This document shows, piece after piece, positions 24,764-33,563 of a DNA stretch of 64,000 nucleotides. Where the stretch lies: assembly GCF_003001955.1 (NCBI RefSeq), contig NZ_PVNH01000002.1, positions 496,001 to 560,000 of the forward strand. The letters are read 5' to 3'. The DNA is from Prauserella shujinwangii (lineage in GTDB: Bacteria; Actinomycetota; Actinomycetes; Mycobacteriales; Pseudonocardiaceae). How positions within the stretch are numbered: the stretch's first letter is position 1; each line of letters begins with the position of its first letter. A program made the translations under genes and the position numbers. The notes under the pieces were generated by a model that was not told the DNA's origin, ran no database searches, and saw only the letters and a list, made by a program, of their open reading frames with translations.

Positions 24764-26635
24764 ATGACTGACTCAGTGGGCACCGCGGGCCGCGGCGAGG
24801 CGTTCTTCGTGGTCCTGCCCGACCATCCGGACGCCCTCGCCGTGGCCTCGCGGCTGCGCGGGAACACGCGAGTTCTGCACCACGCCTCGGGCCGCCCCTG
24901 GCTGGTGGGCCGCTGGCGAGACCACGAACTCAAGGTCGCCACGGCGGGCACCGACCGGCTCGCCGTGCTGGGTTGCTGCCCGGCCGGACCGTCCGAACTG
25001 GCCGGTGCGGCGGCACGGTTGCGCGAGCCGTCCCGGATCGACGACTTCGCGCACCGGTTGCGGGGCAGCAGTCACCTCGTCGCCTCCGTCGACGGCCGCT
25101 GCCGGGTACAGGGGACCGCGTCCGGGCTTCGCCTGGTCTTCCACACCACAGTGGACGGTGTTCCGGTGGCCGCTGACCGGGCCGACGTCCTCGCGGCGCT
25201 GACCGGATCCGGCATCGACGAGCGGGCTCTTGCCACCCGCCTCCTGTTCCCGGTTCCGCACCCGCTGCCCGACCGGCCGGTGTGGCGAGAAGTGCACGGG
25301 GTCCCCGCTGGTCACGCACTCCTGCTGCACCGGGACGGCCGCGGCAGCGGGATCTCGCGCTGGTGGTCGCCACCGGTGCCGGACCGGCGGCTCGCCGAGG
25401 CGACCGCGGACGTCCACTCCGCACTGGCCGACGCCGTCGCCGCGCGGACCGCACCCGGCGGGGTGGTCGGCTGTGACCTGTCGGGCGGGCTCGACTCGAC
25501 CTCGGTGTGTTTCCTCGCCGCGCGCGGGCCGGCGAAGGTCGTCGCGAGCACGTGGCCCGGTCTCGACCCGGCGGACGACGACCTCGAATGGGCGCGCAGG
25601 GCCATCGCCCACCTGCCGGGCGTCGAGCACGCCGTGTGGCCCGCGGAGCGGTCCCCGCTGGTCTACGCCGATCTGCTGCGGATCGACGACCCGCTGGACG
25701 AACCGACCATCGGCATGCTGGACCGCGCGCGGCTGCTGAGCGACCTGGCTCCGCTCATCGCCAAGGGCTGCCGGGTCCGGCTGACCGGCATCGGCGGCGA
25801 CCACGTGGCCTGGTGTTCCGAGGCGCACTACCACACACTGCTGCGCACCCGCCCGTGGCAGGCGCTGCCCAGGCTCCGCGGCTTCCGCGCGCTCTTCCAC
25901 TGGCCGCTCGGCGCGCTGGTCCGGGCGCTGGCGGATGCCCGTTCCTACCCGGAGTGGCTCGCCGCGACCGCGCACCACCTCCGCCGTCCGGCCGCGCCTC
26001 CGGTCACCGCGGCGCTCGGGTGGAGCGCCCCGCCCCGGCTGTTCGACTGGATCACCGAGGACGCGGCGCGGGCGGCCGGGGACGCGTTGCGCGAGGCCGC
26101 CACCACCGCGGAACCGCTCGGCCGCACCCGCGGCGAGCACGCCGACCTGGAACAGATCCTGTCCTGCACGAGGATCATCCGGCAGTGGGAGCACATGAGC
26201 ACGCGTGCCGGTCTCCCCGTGCAGTCGCCGTACTTCGACGACCGGGTGATCGAGGCCTTCCTCTCGGTGCGGCCGGAGGAACGTGTGACGCCGTGGCGCT
26301 ACAAACCGGTGCTGACGGAGGCGATGCGCGGCACGGTGCCCGACGAGTGCCTTTCCCGCACCAGCAAGGCACAGGCGGCACTGGACGCGGCGAGCGGCCT
26401 GCGCGCGCACCGCGGCGACCTCCTCGCGCTGTGGGAGGACTCGCGACTGGCCGACCTCGGCCTCGTCGATCCCGGCAGGCTGCGGGAACTGGCCCTGCGG
26501 CCGGCCACACCGGCACTCGCCAACGCGATCCTCTACTCCACGATCGGATGCGAGATCTGGCTGCGCACGCTCGAAAGAACTCCCGACCCACTCCGCGACT
26601 TCTTGGGGAGCACCGATGTACCTGCGGTTTCGTGA
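24764..26635 (+). CDS. Lasso peptide macrolactam synthetase (C protein)
   Basis: 623 residues, an asparagine-synthetase-B homologue. A degenerate glutamine-amidotransferase-like N-terminal half (to about 200) precedes the AMP-forming synthase domain with PP-loop LSGGLDSTS (near 238) and LTGIGGDHVAW. It activates the Asp8 side chain of the core with ATP and closes the isopeptide bond to the new N-terminus. It begins 25 nt after the precursor stop and overlaps the RRE gene by 20 nt. Confidence 0.93.
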   Translation: MTDSVGTAGRGEAFFVVLPDHPDALAVASRLRGNTRVLHHASGRPWLVGRWRDHELKVATAGTDRLAVLGCCPAGPSELAGAAARLREPSRIDDFAHRLRGSSHLVASVDGRCRVQGTASGLRLVFHTTVDGVPVAADRADVLAALTGSGIDERALATRLLFPVPHPLPDRPVWREVHGVPAGHALLLHRDGRGSGISRWWSPPVPDRRLAEATADVHSALADAVAARTAPGGVVGCDLSGGLDSTSVCFLAARGPAKVVASTWPGLDPADDDLEWARRAIAHLPGVEHAVWPAERSPLVYADLLRIDDPLDEPTIGMLDRARLLSDLAPLIAKGCRVRLTGIGGDHVAWCSEAHYHTLLRTRPWQALPRLRGFRALFHWPLGALVRALADARSYPEWLAATAHHLRRPAAPPVTAALGWSAPPRLFDWITEDAARAAGDALREAATTAEPLGRTRGEHADLEQILSCTRIIRQWEHMSTRAGLPVQSPYFDDRVIEAFLSVRPEERVTPWRYKPVLTEAMRGTVPDECLSRTSKAQAALDAASGLRAHRGDLLALWEDSRLADLGLVDPGRLRELALRPATPALANAILYSTIGCEIWLRTLERTPDPLRDFLGSTDVPAVS

Positions 26636-26873
26636 CGACGTCTCACTCGCCGACACCGAGTACGGCGCGGTCCTGCTCGACGAGCGCAGCGGCCGGTACT
26701 GGCAGCTCAACCCGACGGGGGTCCTCGTGGTGCGCGCCCTCATGGCGGGCGACGATCCCGAGCAGGCGGCGACAGCGCTGACCGCCGAGTACGACATCGC
26801 CGAGAGCCAGGCGAGGCAGGACGTGGACGTCCTGCTCGACGGCCTGCGCTCGGCCGGGCTGGTGAGCTCGTGA
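26616..26873 (+). CDS. Lasso leader-recognition protein (RRE, PqqD-like; E/B1)
   Basis: 85 residues. The PqqD/RRE fold is evident from VSLADTEYGAVLLDERSGRYW, LNPTG and the helical C-terminus VDVLLDGLRSAGLV. In split actinobacterial lasso systems this stand-alone protein binds the leader's YxxPxL motif and presents it to the protease. It is nested between synthetase and protease genes with overlapping ends (20 nt and 4 nt), showing tight coupling. Confidence 0.92.
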   Translation: MYLRFRDDVSLADTEYGAVLLDERSGRYWQLNPTGVLVVRALMAGDDPEQAATALTAEYDIAESQARQDVDVLLDGLRSAGLVSS

Positions 26874-27301
26874 CCACGCCGAGCGCACTGAACCGTCCCG
26901 CCGTTCCGGCGCGCCGCAGGCTCGCCGCCAGGGTGGCCGTGGCGCTCGCGCGCTCGCTCACCCCGCTGCCGCCGCGCCGCCTGCGGTCGGTGCTCACCGT
27001 GCTCAGCCGCGGCGCCCGTCCCGCGAGCTACGCGGAGGCGAAGCGGGCACGCGACGCGGTGCTCTCGGTCAGCCTCGCCTGCCTCGGCCCGAAGGGCTGC
27101 CTGCCCCGGTCGCTCGCCGTCGTCCTGCTGTGCCGGGCGGGCGGAACCTGGCCCACCTGGTGCGCGGGGGTGCGGACGCTGCCACCGTTCGGCGCGCACG
27201 CCTGGGTCGAGGCCGATGGCCACCTGGTCGACGAGGGCGTGCCCGACGGGTACTTCCGGCCGCTGCTCACCGTCGGCGCCCGTGGGCAATCGTCCCGATG
27301 A
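26870..27301 (+). CDS. Lasso leader peptidase (transglutaminase-like Cys protease; B/B2)
   Basis: 143 residues starting at GTG overlapping the RRE stop. The Cys protease core has GCLPRSLAVVLLCRAGG (catalytic Cys near 76) and GAHAWVEADG (His near 114, Asp near 118). It removes the leader after Gly20, freeing the Leu1 amine for cyclisation. The arginine-rich N-terminal ~45 residues may help docking on the RRE protein. Confidence 0.92.
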   Translation: MTTPSALNRPAVPARRRLAARVAVALARSLTPLPPRRLRSVLTVLSRGARPASYAEAKRARDAVLSVSLACLGPKGCLPRSLAVVLLCRAGGTWPTWCAGVRTLPPFGAHAWVEADGHLVDEGVPDGYFRPLLTVGARGQSSR

Positions 27302-29142
27302 GGCCGCCGGGCCGAGCGCGCATGCGCGACCTGGCACGGCTCGCCTCCGGTCACCGGGGTGTGCTGTCACTGGCGATCCTGCTGACGCTGGTGGCCTCCG
27401 CCCTCGGCATGCTCCAGCCACTGCTGGTGCGGCAGGCGATCGACTCCGCGGGGCACAGCTCCCTGCCCTGGCATCTCCTGACCGGGCTGGTGGTGCTGTT
27501 CGCCGCGCAGGCACTCGCGGACGCGGTGGGCCTGTTCCTGCTGGAACGCACCGGAGAGGGAGTGGTGCTGGGGCTGCGCCGCAGGCTCATCGCCCGGCTG
27601 CTGCGGCTGCGGATGCGGGTGTACGACGAGCACCGGATCGGCGACCTGATCTCGCGCGTCAGCGCGGACACGACCGTCCTGCGCGAGGTGACCACGCAGG
27701 CCTCGGTGCAGCTCATCACCGGTGCCCTCACCGGAATCGGCACCGTCGTGCTGATGGTGTGGCTCGACCCATTCCTGTTCCTCGTCGTGATCAGCACCGT
27801 CGCGGTGGCGGCCGCCGTCGTGGGCAGCCTGCTCGGCAGGCTGCGCGCGGCGAGCGAGCGCGCCCAGCACAGCGTCGGTGCGATGACCGCCGACCTGGAG
27901 CGTGCGCTCGGTGCCATCCGGACGGTCCGGGCCAGCCGCGCCGAGGAACGCGAGGCCCAGCACGTCGGTTCGCGTGCCCGGGCCGCCTACGCCGCGGGAG
28001 TTCAGGCCGCCCGCATCACCTCGGTGATGAGCCCGGCGGTGGAGCTGGCCCTGCGCGGTTCGCTGTTGCTGGTGCTGCTGATCGGCGGCACCCGGGTCGC
28101 CCGCGACGCCACGTCGCTCGGCGAGCTGACCGCCTTCCTGCTGTACGCGACGTACCTGGTCGTGCCGCTGGCCTCGGTACTGCAGGGAATCGGATCGGTG
28201 CAGCGCGGAATGGGCGCGCTGCAACGGGTGCAGGAGGCAGGTGCGCTGCCGGTGGAGGACGCCGACGGCAGGGCACGGCCGGCGCCCGCCGGCAACGGCG
28301 CCCCGGTGCTGGAGCTGCGCGACGTCCGGTTCGGGTACGGGGACCGGCCCGTGTTGCGGGGTGTCTCGCTGACCGTGCCGCCGCGTGCGCACGTGGCGCT
28401 GGTCGGCAGGTCCGGCGCCGGGAAGTCCACCGTGTTCTCCCTCGTGGAGCGTTTCTACGAACCCGGCTCCGGCACGATCCTGTTCCGGGGCGAGGACATC
28501 CGCGAGCTCGGCAGGACGGACTACCGCTCGCGGATCGCGCTCGTCGACCAGAACACCCCGGTGCTGCACGGCTCACTGCGCGAGAACCTCTGCTACACCG
28601 CCCCGCACGCCGAGGAGGCGGATCTGGAGCGGGTCGTGCGACTGGTCAACCTCACGGAGCTGGTCGACCGGCTGCCGTCCGGCCTCGACTCCCCCGTCGG
28701 GGAAAGGGGAAACCGGCTCTCCGGCGGTGAGTGCCAGCGCATCGCGATCGCGCGTGCCCTGCTCGGCCGGCCTTCGCTGCTGCTGCTCGACGAGCCCACG
28801 GCGCATCTGGACACGGTCAACGAGGCGGCGCTCGTCCGCGCGATCGACCGGATCTCGGAGGAATGCGCTTTGCTGGTGATCGCACACCGGATCTCGACCG
28901 TGTGCCAGGCGGACAGAATCGTGGTACTCGACGCGGGCGAAGTGGTGGCCGAGGGCAGCCACGAGACACTATTGGAAAGCAGTTCACATTATCGCGGTTT
29001 GGTACTCGGCGAACTTGCCCACAATTCGCCGGACAATGTAGAAGACTCACCCGGAACCGGCTCTCGACCCAGTGAAACTGGCAAGTTGCCAAAGGGAAAT
29101 TTCGCCTGGATGGACCTAGGTCCCCCGCCAGCGCAATGTTAG
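27298..29142 (+). CDS. Lasso peptide ABC exporter (fused permease-ATPase; D)
   Basis: 614 residues. ATG overlaps the peptidase stop (ATGA). Six membrane segments (about 15-300) with the exporter signature RMRVYDEHRIGDLISRVSADT. The nucleotide-binding domain has Walker A VGRSGAGKST, signature LSGGECQR, Walker B LLLLDEPTAHLD and H-loop IAHRIST. It exports the mature lasso peptide and may provide immunity. The last ~45 codons beyond the ATPase domain are lower in GC, lack known motifs and run into the LuxR gene. Confidence 0.92.
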   Translation: MRPPGRARMRDLARLASGHRGVLSLAILLTLVASALGMLQPLLVRQAIDSAGHSSLPWHLLTGLVVLFAAQALADAVGLFLLERTGEGVVLGLRRRLIARLLRLRMRVYDEHRIGDLISRVSADTTVLREVTTQASVQLITGALTGIGTVVLMVWLDPFLFLVVISTVAVAAAVVGSLLGRLRAASERAQHSVGAMTADLERALGAIRTVRASRAEEREAQHVGSRARAAYAAGVQAARITSVMSPAVELALRGSLLLVLLIGGTRVARDATSLGELTAFLLYATYLVVPLASVLQGIGSVQRGMGALQRVQEAGALPVEDADGRARPAPAGNGAPVLELRDVRFGYGDRPVLRGVSLTVPPRAHVALVGRSGAGKSTVFSLVERFYEPGSGTILFRGEDIRELGRTDYRSRIALVDQNTPVLHGSLRENLCYTAPHAEEADLERVVRLVNLTELVDRLPSGLDSPVGERGNRLSGGECQRIAIARALLGRPSLLLLDEPTAHLDTVNEAALVRAIDRISEECALLVIAHRISTVCQADRIVVLDAGEVVAEGSHETLLESSSHYRGLVLGELAHNSPDNVEDSPGTGSRPSETGKLPKGNFAWMDLGPPPAQC

Positions 29143-29888
29143 AAAAGTCGCGGGGGAACCTTCCATGGGACCACGAGAAGATGCGAGGCGAATTCAACTT
29201 GTTGAACCCCTCATCCGGAAAGACCGGTTTCGCGCCGAACAAGGAATTCGTCGGCCTGCTTCCCGACCATTCCGCGGTCCTGCGCCGGGTCCAGCAGATC
29301 GCCTGCACGGTGACCTCGGTCGGCGGGGCACTCTCGGGTCGCGGCGGCCCCCGCAACCACGTCGATCTGTCGATGCTCGATCTGCTCGCCGATGCCGGCA
29401 AGCACCGCCGCGTGCTCATCGGGCCGCAGCTGACCGACCCCGAGTCGCTGGCGAGCACGGCGATCGCGCGGCAGCTGGAAGTCCGGATCTGCCCGGGGCC
29501 GGTCCGGCCGATGCTGGTCTTCGACGACCGGTATGCGGTGCTCTCGCTCGACCAGGCGGACTGGAGTGCGGGAGCGTTGCTGCTGCGGGCACCGCTGGCC
29601 GGACCGTGTGGCGAGCTGTTCGACCTCAAGTGGTCGGCGGCCCGCCCGGTCACGGTCGAGCCGGCCGTCGGCGACGCGCTGTCCGGAAGGCAGCTCGACG
29701 TGATTCGCCTTCTGCTGCAGGGGGCCACCGACCACCAGGTGGCGGACCGCATCGGCGTGAGCAGCCGGACCGTGCGCACGGTGGTGTCACAGTTGCATCG
29801 CCGCTACGGCACCACGTCCCGGATGGCGCTCGGCTTCCGGCTGGCCTGCGCCGGCGCGACCGCGGAGCCGACCGAACGCCACGACTAG
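29136..29888 (+). CDS. LuxR-family (HTH) transcriptional regulator
   Basis: 250 residues from the ATG overlapping the exporter end; an in-frame ATG at 29181 is an alternative and neither has a strong ribosome site. The C-terminal LuxR helix-turn-helix reads LSGRQLDVIRLLLQ, then DHQVADRIGVSSRTVRTVVSQLHRRY (about 190-245). The N-terminal ~170 residues match no familiar sensor domain; part recalls phospholipase D-like or orphan LuxR sensor regions. As last gene of the lasso cluster it is a likely pathway regulator. Confidence 0.8.
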   Translation: MLEKSRGNLPWDHEKMRGEFNLLNPSSGKTGFAPNKEFVGLLPDHSAVLRRVQQIACTVTSVGGALSGRGGPRNHVDLSMLDLLADAGKHRRVLIGPQLTDPESLASTAIARQLEVRICPGPVRPMLVFDDRYAVLSLDQADWSAGALLLRAPLAGPCGELFDLKWSAARPVTVEPAVGDALSGRQLDVIRLLLQGATDHQVADRIGVSSRTVRTVVSQLHRRYGTTSRMALGFRLACAGATAEPTERHD

Positions 29889-29941
29889 CGGGTCCCGGCC
29901 CGCCTTGCGCCCGGCACGCGGACGATGGGACATTGCCCGCG

Positions 29942-31174
29942 TTGAACGCCGTGGATGTGCCGACCATCGCCGGGCTCGGGGACGGGCCCGGCCCCCGCTG
30001 GCTGACCGAGGACGCCGCCGCGGCCGTCGCGGCGGCTGAGCAACGCCCGTTCGCCGACGCCGAGTACGAGCGTCGTCTTCGCGGTGTGCGCGACCGGATG
30101 GCGGAGGCGGGCGTGGACGCCCTGTTCGTGTTCCGGCCGTCGAGCATCGAGTACCTGTGCGGTTACCACACGGCGGAAACCACTCCCCAACCGTTGCTGG
30201 TGACCGGTTCGGACACCACGCTCTACGTTCCCGACCTCGAACTGGGCCGGGCGCTGGCCAGTTCCCGCGTCAACCAGATCGTCTACTGTGGATATACCGA
30301 CGCGTTGCGCGGCCTTGGTGCCTGGCTGACGCACGCCGTGCGCGGGCTCCGCGGTGGCGCCCGGGTCGGGCTCGAACTCCGGCACGCCTCGACCCCACCG
30401 GTCGCGGTCCGGCTGCTGCGCGAGTCCGGCGCGGAACCCGTCGACACCGAGCACCTGGTGGAACGACAGCGGCTGGTGCTCTCGGACGCCGAGCTCGCCT
30501 GTGTCGAGCGAGCGGCCGAGCACACGCGGGCGGGCGTCGACGCGGCGGTCACGGCCGCGCGCGAGCCGGGGGCCACGGACTCGTCGGTGGCCGCGGCGAT
30601 CGCCTGCGCGCTGTACGGCGCGGCCGACTCCGCCTCGGCCTGGGGCCCCGTGGTCGCCACCGGCCGCCGCGGTGGCATCCCGCACTCCACCTGGGCCGGG
30701 CACCCGCTCGCCGGCACGACGTTCCTCGAGTTCGCGGGCACGTGTCACCGCTACCACGCCCCGGTCATGCGCACGCTCTGCCGGGGCCGCCCCGGTGCCC
30801 GCGAACGCCTGCTCGCCGACCTCGCCCGGACGGCACTGGCGGCCGTGCTGGACACCGCACGCGCCGGGGTCCGCTGCTCGGAGGTCGCCGCCACGGCGGA
30901 ACGCGCACTCGGCGAGTTGCCCGGAGACGTCGTGTTCCACCACCTGTTCGGCTATCCGGTCGGGCTCGCGCACAAGCCGCACTGGATGGATGGCGCCCCG
31001 TTCCACCTGGCGGAGGGCAACGACGAGCCGCTGCGCGCGGGCATGGTGTTCCACGTGCCCGCGTCGTTCCGCGTGTTCGGCCGGTCGGGGGTGGGACTCA
31101 GCCAGACGTTCGTCGTGACCGAGCACGGCACGCGGGTGCTCACGCACGGCGCGGCGGAGCCGATCGAGCTCTGA
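29942..31174 (+). CDS. M24-family hydrolase, creatinase/DoeA-like
   Basis: About 410 residues; the start is uncertain (TTG at 29933 or 29942, GTG at 29951). The creatinase N-domain (to about 165) includes VFRPSSIEYLCGYHTAE. The pita-bread C-domain has WGPVVATGRRGGIPHSTW, LEFAGTCHRYHAPVMRT and GYPVGLAHKPHWMDG. The canonical metal ligands (D, D, H, E, E) are not all present, so it resembles metal-free creatinase and ectoine hydrolase members, which open C-N bonds. A C-N substrate would fit the hydantoin-type genes 2.4 kb downstream, but the link is not proven. Confidence 0.75.
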   Translation: MNAVDVPTIAGLGDGPGPRWLTEDAAAAVAAAEQRPFADAEYERRLRGVRDRMAEAGVDALFVFRPSSIEYLCGYHTAETTPQPLLVTGSDTTLYVPDLELGRALASSRVNQIVYCGYTDALRGLGAWLTHAVRGLRGGARVGLELRHASTPPVAVRLLRESGAEPVDTEHLVERQRLVLSDAELACVERAAEHTRAGVDAAVTAAREPGATDSSVAAAIACALYGAADSASAWGPVVATGRRGGIPHSTWAGHPLAGTTFLEFAGTCHRYHAPVMRTLCRGRPGARERLLADLARTALAAVLDTARAGVRCSEVAATAERALGELPGDVVFHHLFGYPVGLAHKPHWMDGAPFHLAEGNDEPLRAGMVFHVPASFRVFGRSGVGLSQTFVVTEHGTRVLTHGAAEPIEL

Positions 31175-31181
31175 GGTCCCG

Positions 31182-31234
31182 TTGACATGCAGCCGTCTGG
31201 CTGCCTATCTTGAAACGCAGCCAAACGGCTGCAT
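31182..31234 (+). promoter_or_regulatory. Promoter and operator of the ArsR-SRPBCC gene
   Basis: TTGACA (31182-31187), 18 nt, TATCTT (31206-31211). An inverted repeat with 18-nt arms (31187-31204 and 31217-31234, 17 of 18 complementary) surrounds the -10 box. Each arm itself contains GCAGCC-type half-sites. Repressor bound here would block RNA polymerase, so the ArsR-type protein probably autoregulates. Confidence 0.75.
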
Positions 31235-31248
31235 GTTTGGATGGCGAG

Positions 31249-32061
31249 ATGGACGCGGTGTTCAAGGCGCTGGCCGACACCAGCAGGCGCAAGCTGCTGG
31301 ACCGGCTGAACGAGCGCAACGGCCAGAGCCTGCGTGAGCTCTGTGCGGGACTGGACATGGCCCGGCAGTCCGTCAGCAAGCACCTGGCGGTACTGGAGGC
31401 CGCGGGACTCGTCACGACCCGCAAGCGGGGGCGGGAGAAGCTGCACTACCTCGACGCCGGACCGATCAACGCCATCGCCGAACGCTGGATCGGCCGGTAC
31501 GACCGCGAGCGGGCCAGTGCGCTCGCCGACCTGAAGCTGGCATTGGAGAACACAGCCATGAACGACGACGCCTTCGTCTACACGACCTACATCAGGACCG
31601 GCCCGGAGCGGCTCTGGCAGGCACTGACCGATCCCGCGTTCACCCGCCGCTACTGGGGTGTGTCCTTCGAGAGCGGGTGGGCGGCCGGATCCCCGATGAC
31701 GTGGGAGGAGAACGGTCACCGGATCACCGACCCGGAACAGGTCGTGCTCGAGTCCGACCCGCCGCGTCGCCTCTCCTACACCTGGCACACGTTCACCCCC
31801 GAGTGGGCCGAGGGCGCGGGCGTGAGCGCGGACCTGCTCGCCCGGCTCCAGGCGGAACCGAGGTCGCGCGTGACCTTTGAGCTCGAACCGCTCGGCGATC
31901 AGGTCAAACTCACCGTCGTGCACGACGGGTTCGGCGGGGACAGCGCGCTGCGCGGGATGGTCGGCGAGGGCTGGCCGCACCTGCTCTCCGGCCTGAAGAC
32001 GCTGCTGGAGACCGGTGAGACACTGCCCGAGCCGCCGAGGGAGACCGCCAACCGGGCATGA
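31249..32061 (+). CDS. ArsR-type regulator fused to an SRPBCC (AHSA1) domain
   Basis: 270 residues from the ATG after the operator. Residues 1-95: winged helix ArsR/SmtB domain, MDAVFKALADTSRRKLLDRL, with recognition helix MARQSVSKHLAVLEAAGLV and no Cys metal-binding box. Residues about 103-255: AHSA1/SRPBCC ligand-binding fold, VYTTYIRTGPERLWQALTDP to GWPHLLSGLKTLLETG. In many actinobacteria these are two adjacent genes; here they are one protein, suggesting direct sensing of a hydrophobic ligand. No target operon other than its own promoter is evident. Confidence 0.88.
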   Translation: MDAVFKALADTSRRKLLDRLNERNGQSLRELCAGLDMARQSVSKHLAVLEAAGLVTTRKRGREKLHYLDAGPINAIAERWIGRYDRERASALADLKLALENTAMNDDAFVYTTYIRTGPERLWQALTDPAFTRRYWGVSFESGWAAGSPMTWEENGHRITDPEQVVLESDPPRRLSYTWHTFTPEWAEGAGVSADLLARLQAEPRSRVTFELEPLGDQVKLTVVHDGFGGDSALRGMVGEGWPHLLSGLKTLLETGETLPEPPRETANRA

Positions 32062-32167
32062 TGCACTCCGGACGGCCATCGACTGTGCGGTTCGCACACT
32101 GACGGGCGGGGGGCCGGTGCTTACGGTACCGGCTAACCCTTTCCGCCCCGTCGCAAAGGAGGTCGGT

Positions 32168-33502
32168 ATGGCCTCGTCCGTCGGTGTCGACGACTACGCC
32201 CTCACCCGCGTTCCCGCCACCGCCAGGTACTCCTGGTGGTCGGTGGCCGTGCAGCGGTTCGGGCAGGTCTCCGCACTCAGCCAGTTCCTGCTCGGCGCCA
32301 CGCTGGGCTTCGGCATGGACTTCTGGGACGCCTTCCTCGCCCTCACGCTCGGCGCCGTGATCCTCGAGATCGTCGCCATCTTCGTCGGCGTGATCGGCGT
32401 GCGCGAGGGCCTGTCCACGTCGATGCTCGCCCGCTGGACCGGCTTCGGGCGCGCCGGCTCGGCGCTCATCGGGCTGGTCATCGGCATCAGCCTGATCGGC
32501 TGGTTCGGCATCCAGTCCGCGGTGTCCGCGCAGGGCCTGGTCGCGCTCGTCGGCGGGCTGCCCGAGTGGGCGTGGGCGCTCGTGTTCGGCCTGATCGTCA
32601 CCGCGATCGTGCTGCGCGGCTTCCATTCGATGGCCTGGACGGCCTACGTCACCGTGCCCGCGTTCCTGATCCTCGTCGGCTGGTCGATCACGTCCGAGCT
32701 GGCCAGGCACGACCTCGGCGGCCTGGTGTCGTCGGCGCCGGCCGGGCCACAGCTGTCGCTGCTGCAGGGGACGACCCTCGTCGCCGGCGGGTTCATCGTC
32801 GGCGCCGTCATCACGCCCGACATGACCCGCTTCAACCGCTCGGTCGGCGACGTGGTCAAGCAAACCCTGGTGGGCATCACGGTCGGCGAGTACGTCATCG
32901 GCCTCTCCGGCGTCCTGCTGGCGCACGCGGTACGCACCGCCGACATCACGACGATCGTCACGTCCTCGGTCGGCTGGGTCGGCATCCTCGTGATCATCGC
33001 GGGCACCGTGAAGATCAACGACTGGAACCTCTACTCGTCGGGCCTCGGCGTGGTCAACTTCGTGGGCACGGTGTTCGGCAAGCACGTCCATCGCGGCGTC
33101 GCGACCGCCGTCATCGGTGTGGTGGGCAGCGTGCTGGCCGCCGTGGGCATCCTCGACAGGTTCACCGACTTCCTGATCCTGCTCGGCGTGGCGTTCCCGC
33201 CGATCGCCGGGATCATGGTCGCGGAGTACTTCGTCGTGCGCCGCTGGCGGGACGCGCTGGACTCGGCACGGGCGGCGGGCACGGTCCCGGAGTCCGCGCC
33301 GAACTGGGTCCCGGCCACCATCGCGATCTGGCTGGCGGCCGCGCTCGTCGGCAGGTTCGTGGAATGGGGCCTGCCGAGCGTCAACTCGCTCGTCGTCGCG
33401 TTCGCGCTCTACGTCGTCGCGGGCAAGCTCGGTCTCGTCCGCGGGGTCGGTACCAGGCGTACCTCCGACGCCGAACCCGTTCCCGCAGGTCAACACTCGT
33501 GA
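32168..33502 (+). CDS. NCS1-family nucleobase/hydantoin permease (CodB-like)
   Basis: 444 residues. ATG after AAAGGAGG. Twelve membrane spans; family features include SALSQFLLGATLGFGMDFWDA, FIVGAVITPDMTRFNRS and VKINDWNLYSSGLGVVN. NCS1 carriers import cytosine, allantoin or hydantoins with Na+ or H+. The following hydantoinase-like and DUF917 genes suggest a cyclic ureide or (thio)hydantoin-like substrate. Its last codon and stop are in a family A palindrome, so transcription may be attenuated before the downstream genes. Confidence 0.88.
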   Translation: MASSVGVDDYALTRVPATARYSWWSVAVQRFGQVSALSQFLLGATLGFGMDFWDAFLALTLGAVILEIVAIFVGVIGVREGLSTSMLARWTGFGRAGSALIGLVIGISLIGWFGIQSAVSAQGLVALVGGLPEWAWALVFGLIVTAIVLRGFHSMAWTAYVTVPAFLILVGWSITSELARHDLGGLVSSAPAGPQLSLLQGTTLVAGGFIVGAVITPDMTRFNRSVGDVVKQTLVGITVGEYVIGLSGVLLAHAVRTADITTIVTSSVGWVGILVIIAGTVKINDWNLYSSGLGVVNFVGTVFGKHVHRGVATAVIGVVGSVLAAVGILDRFTDFLILLGVAFPPIAGIMVAEYFVVRRWRDALDSARAAGTVPESAPNWVPATIAIWLAAALVGRFVEWGLPSVNSLVVAFALYVVAGKLGLVRGVGTRRTSDAEPVPAGQHS

Positions 33503-33541
33503 GTGAAAAACGTGGTTAGAACCACGCGGAACACTCACGAG
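33496..33541. repeat. 46-bp palindrome family A, copy 3
   Basis: Arms CTCGTGAGTG and CACTCACGAG, again exactly 46 bp. The inner part differs from copies 1-2 and forms its own perfect hairpin, CGTGGTT/AACCACG. It supplies TCG TGA to the NCS1 permease gene. Unlike copies 1-2 the neighbours are in tandem, not convergent. Confidence 0.8.
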
Positions 33542-33563
33542 CGGTGAAGGAGATTGGATTCCA

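Noticed and set aside
24600-29900. Peptidyl arginine deiminase for citrulline formation
   Set aside because: No deiminase-like gene in or near the lasso cluster; known citrulassin deiminases are encoded elsewhere in the genome.
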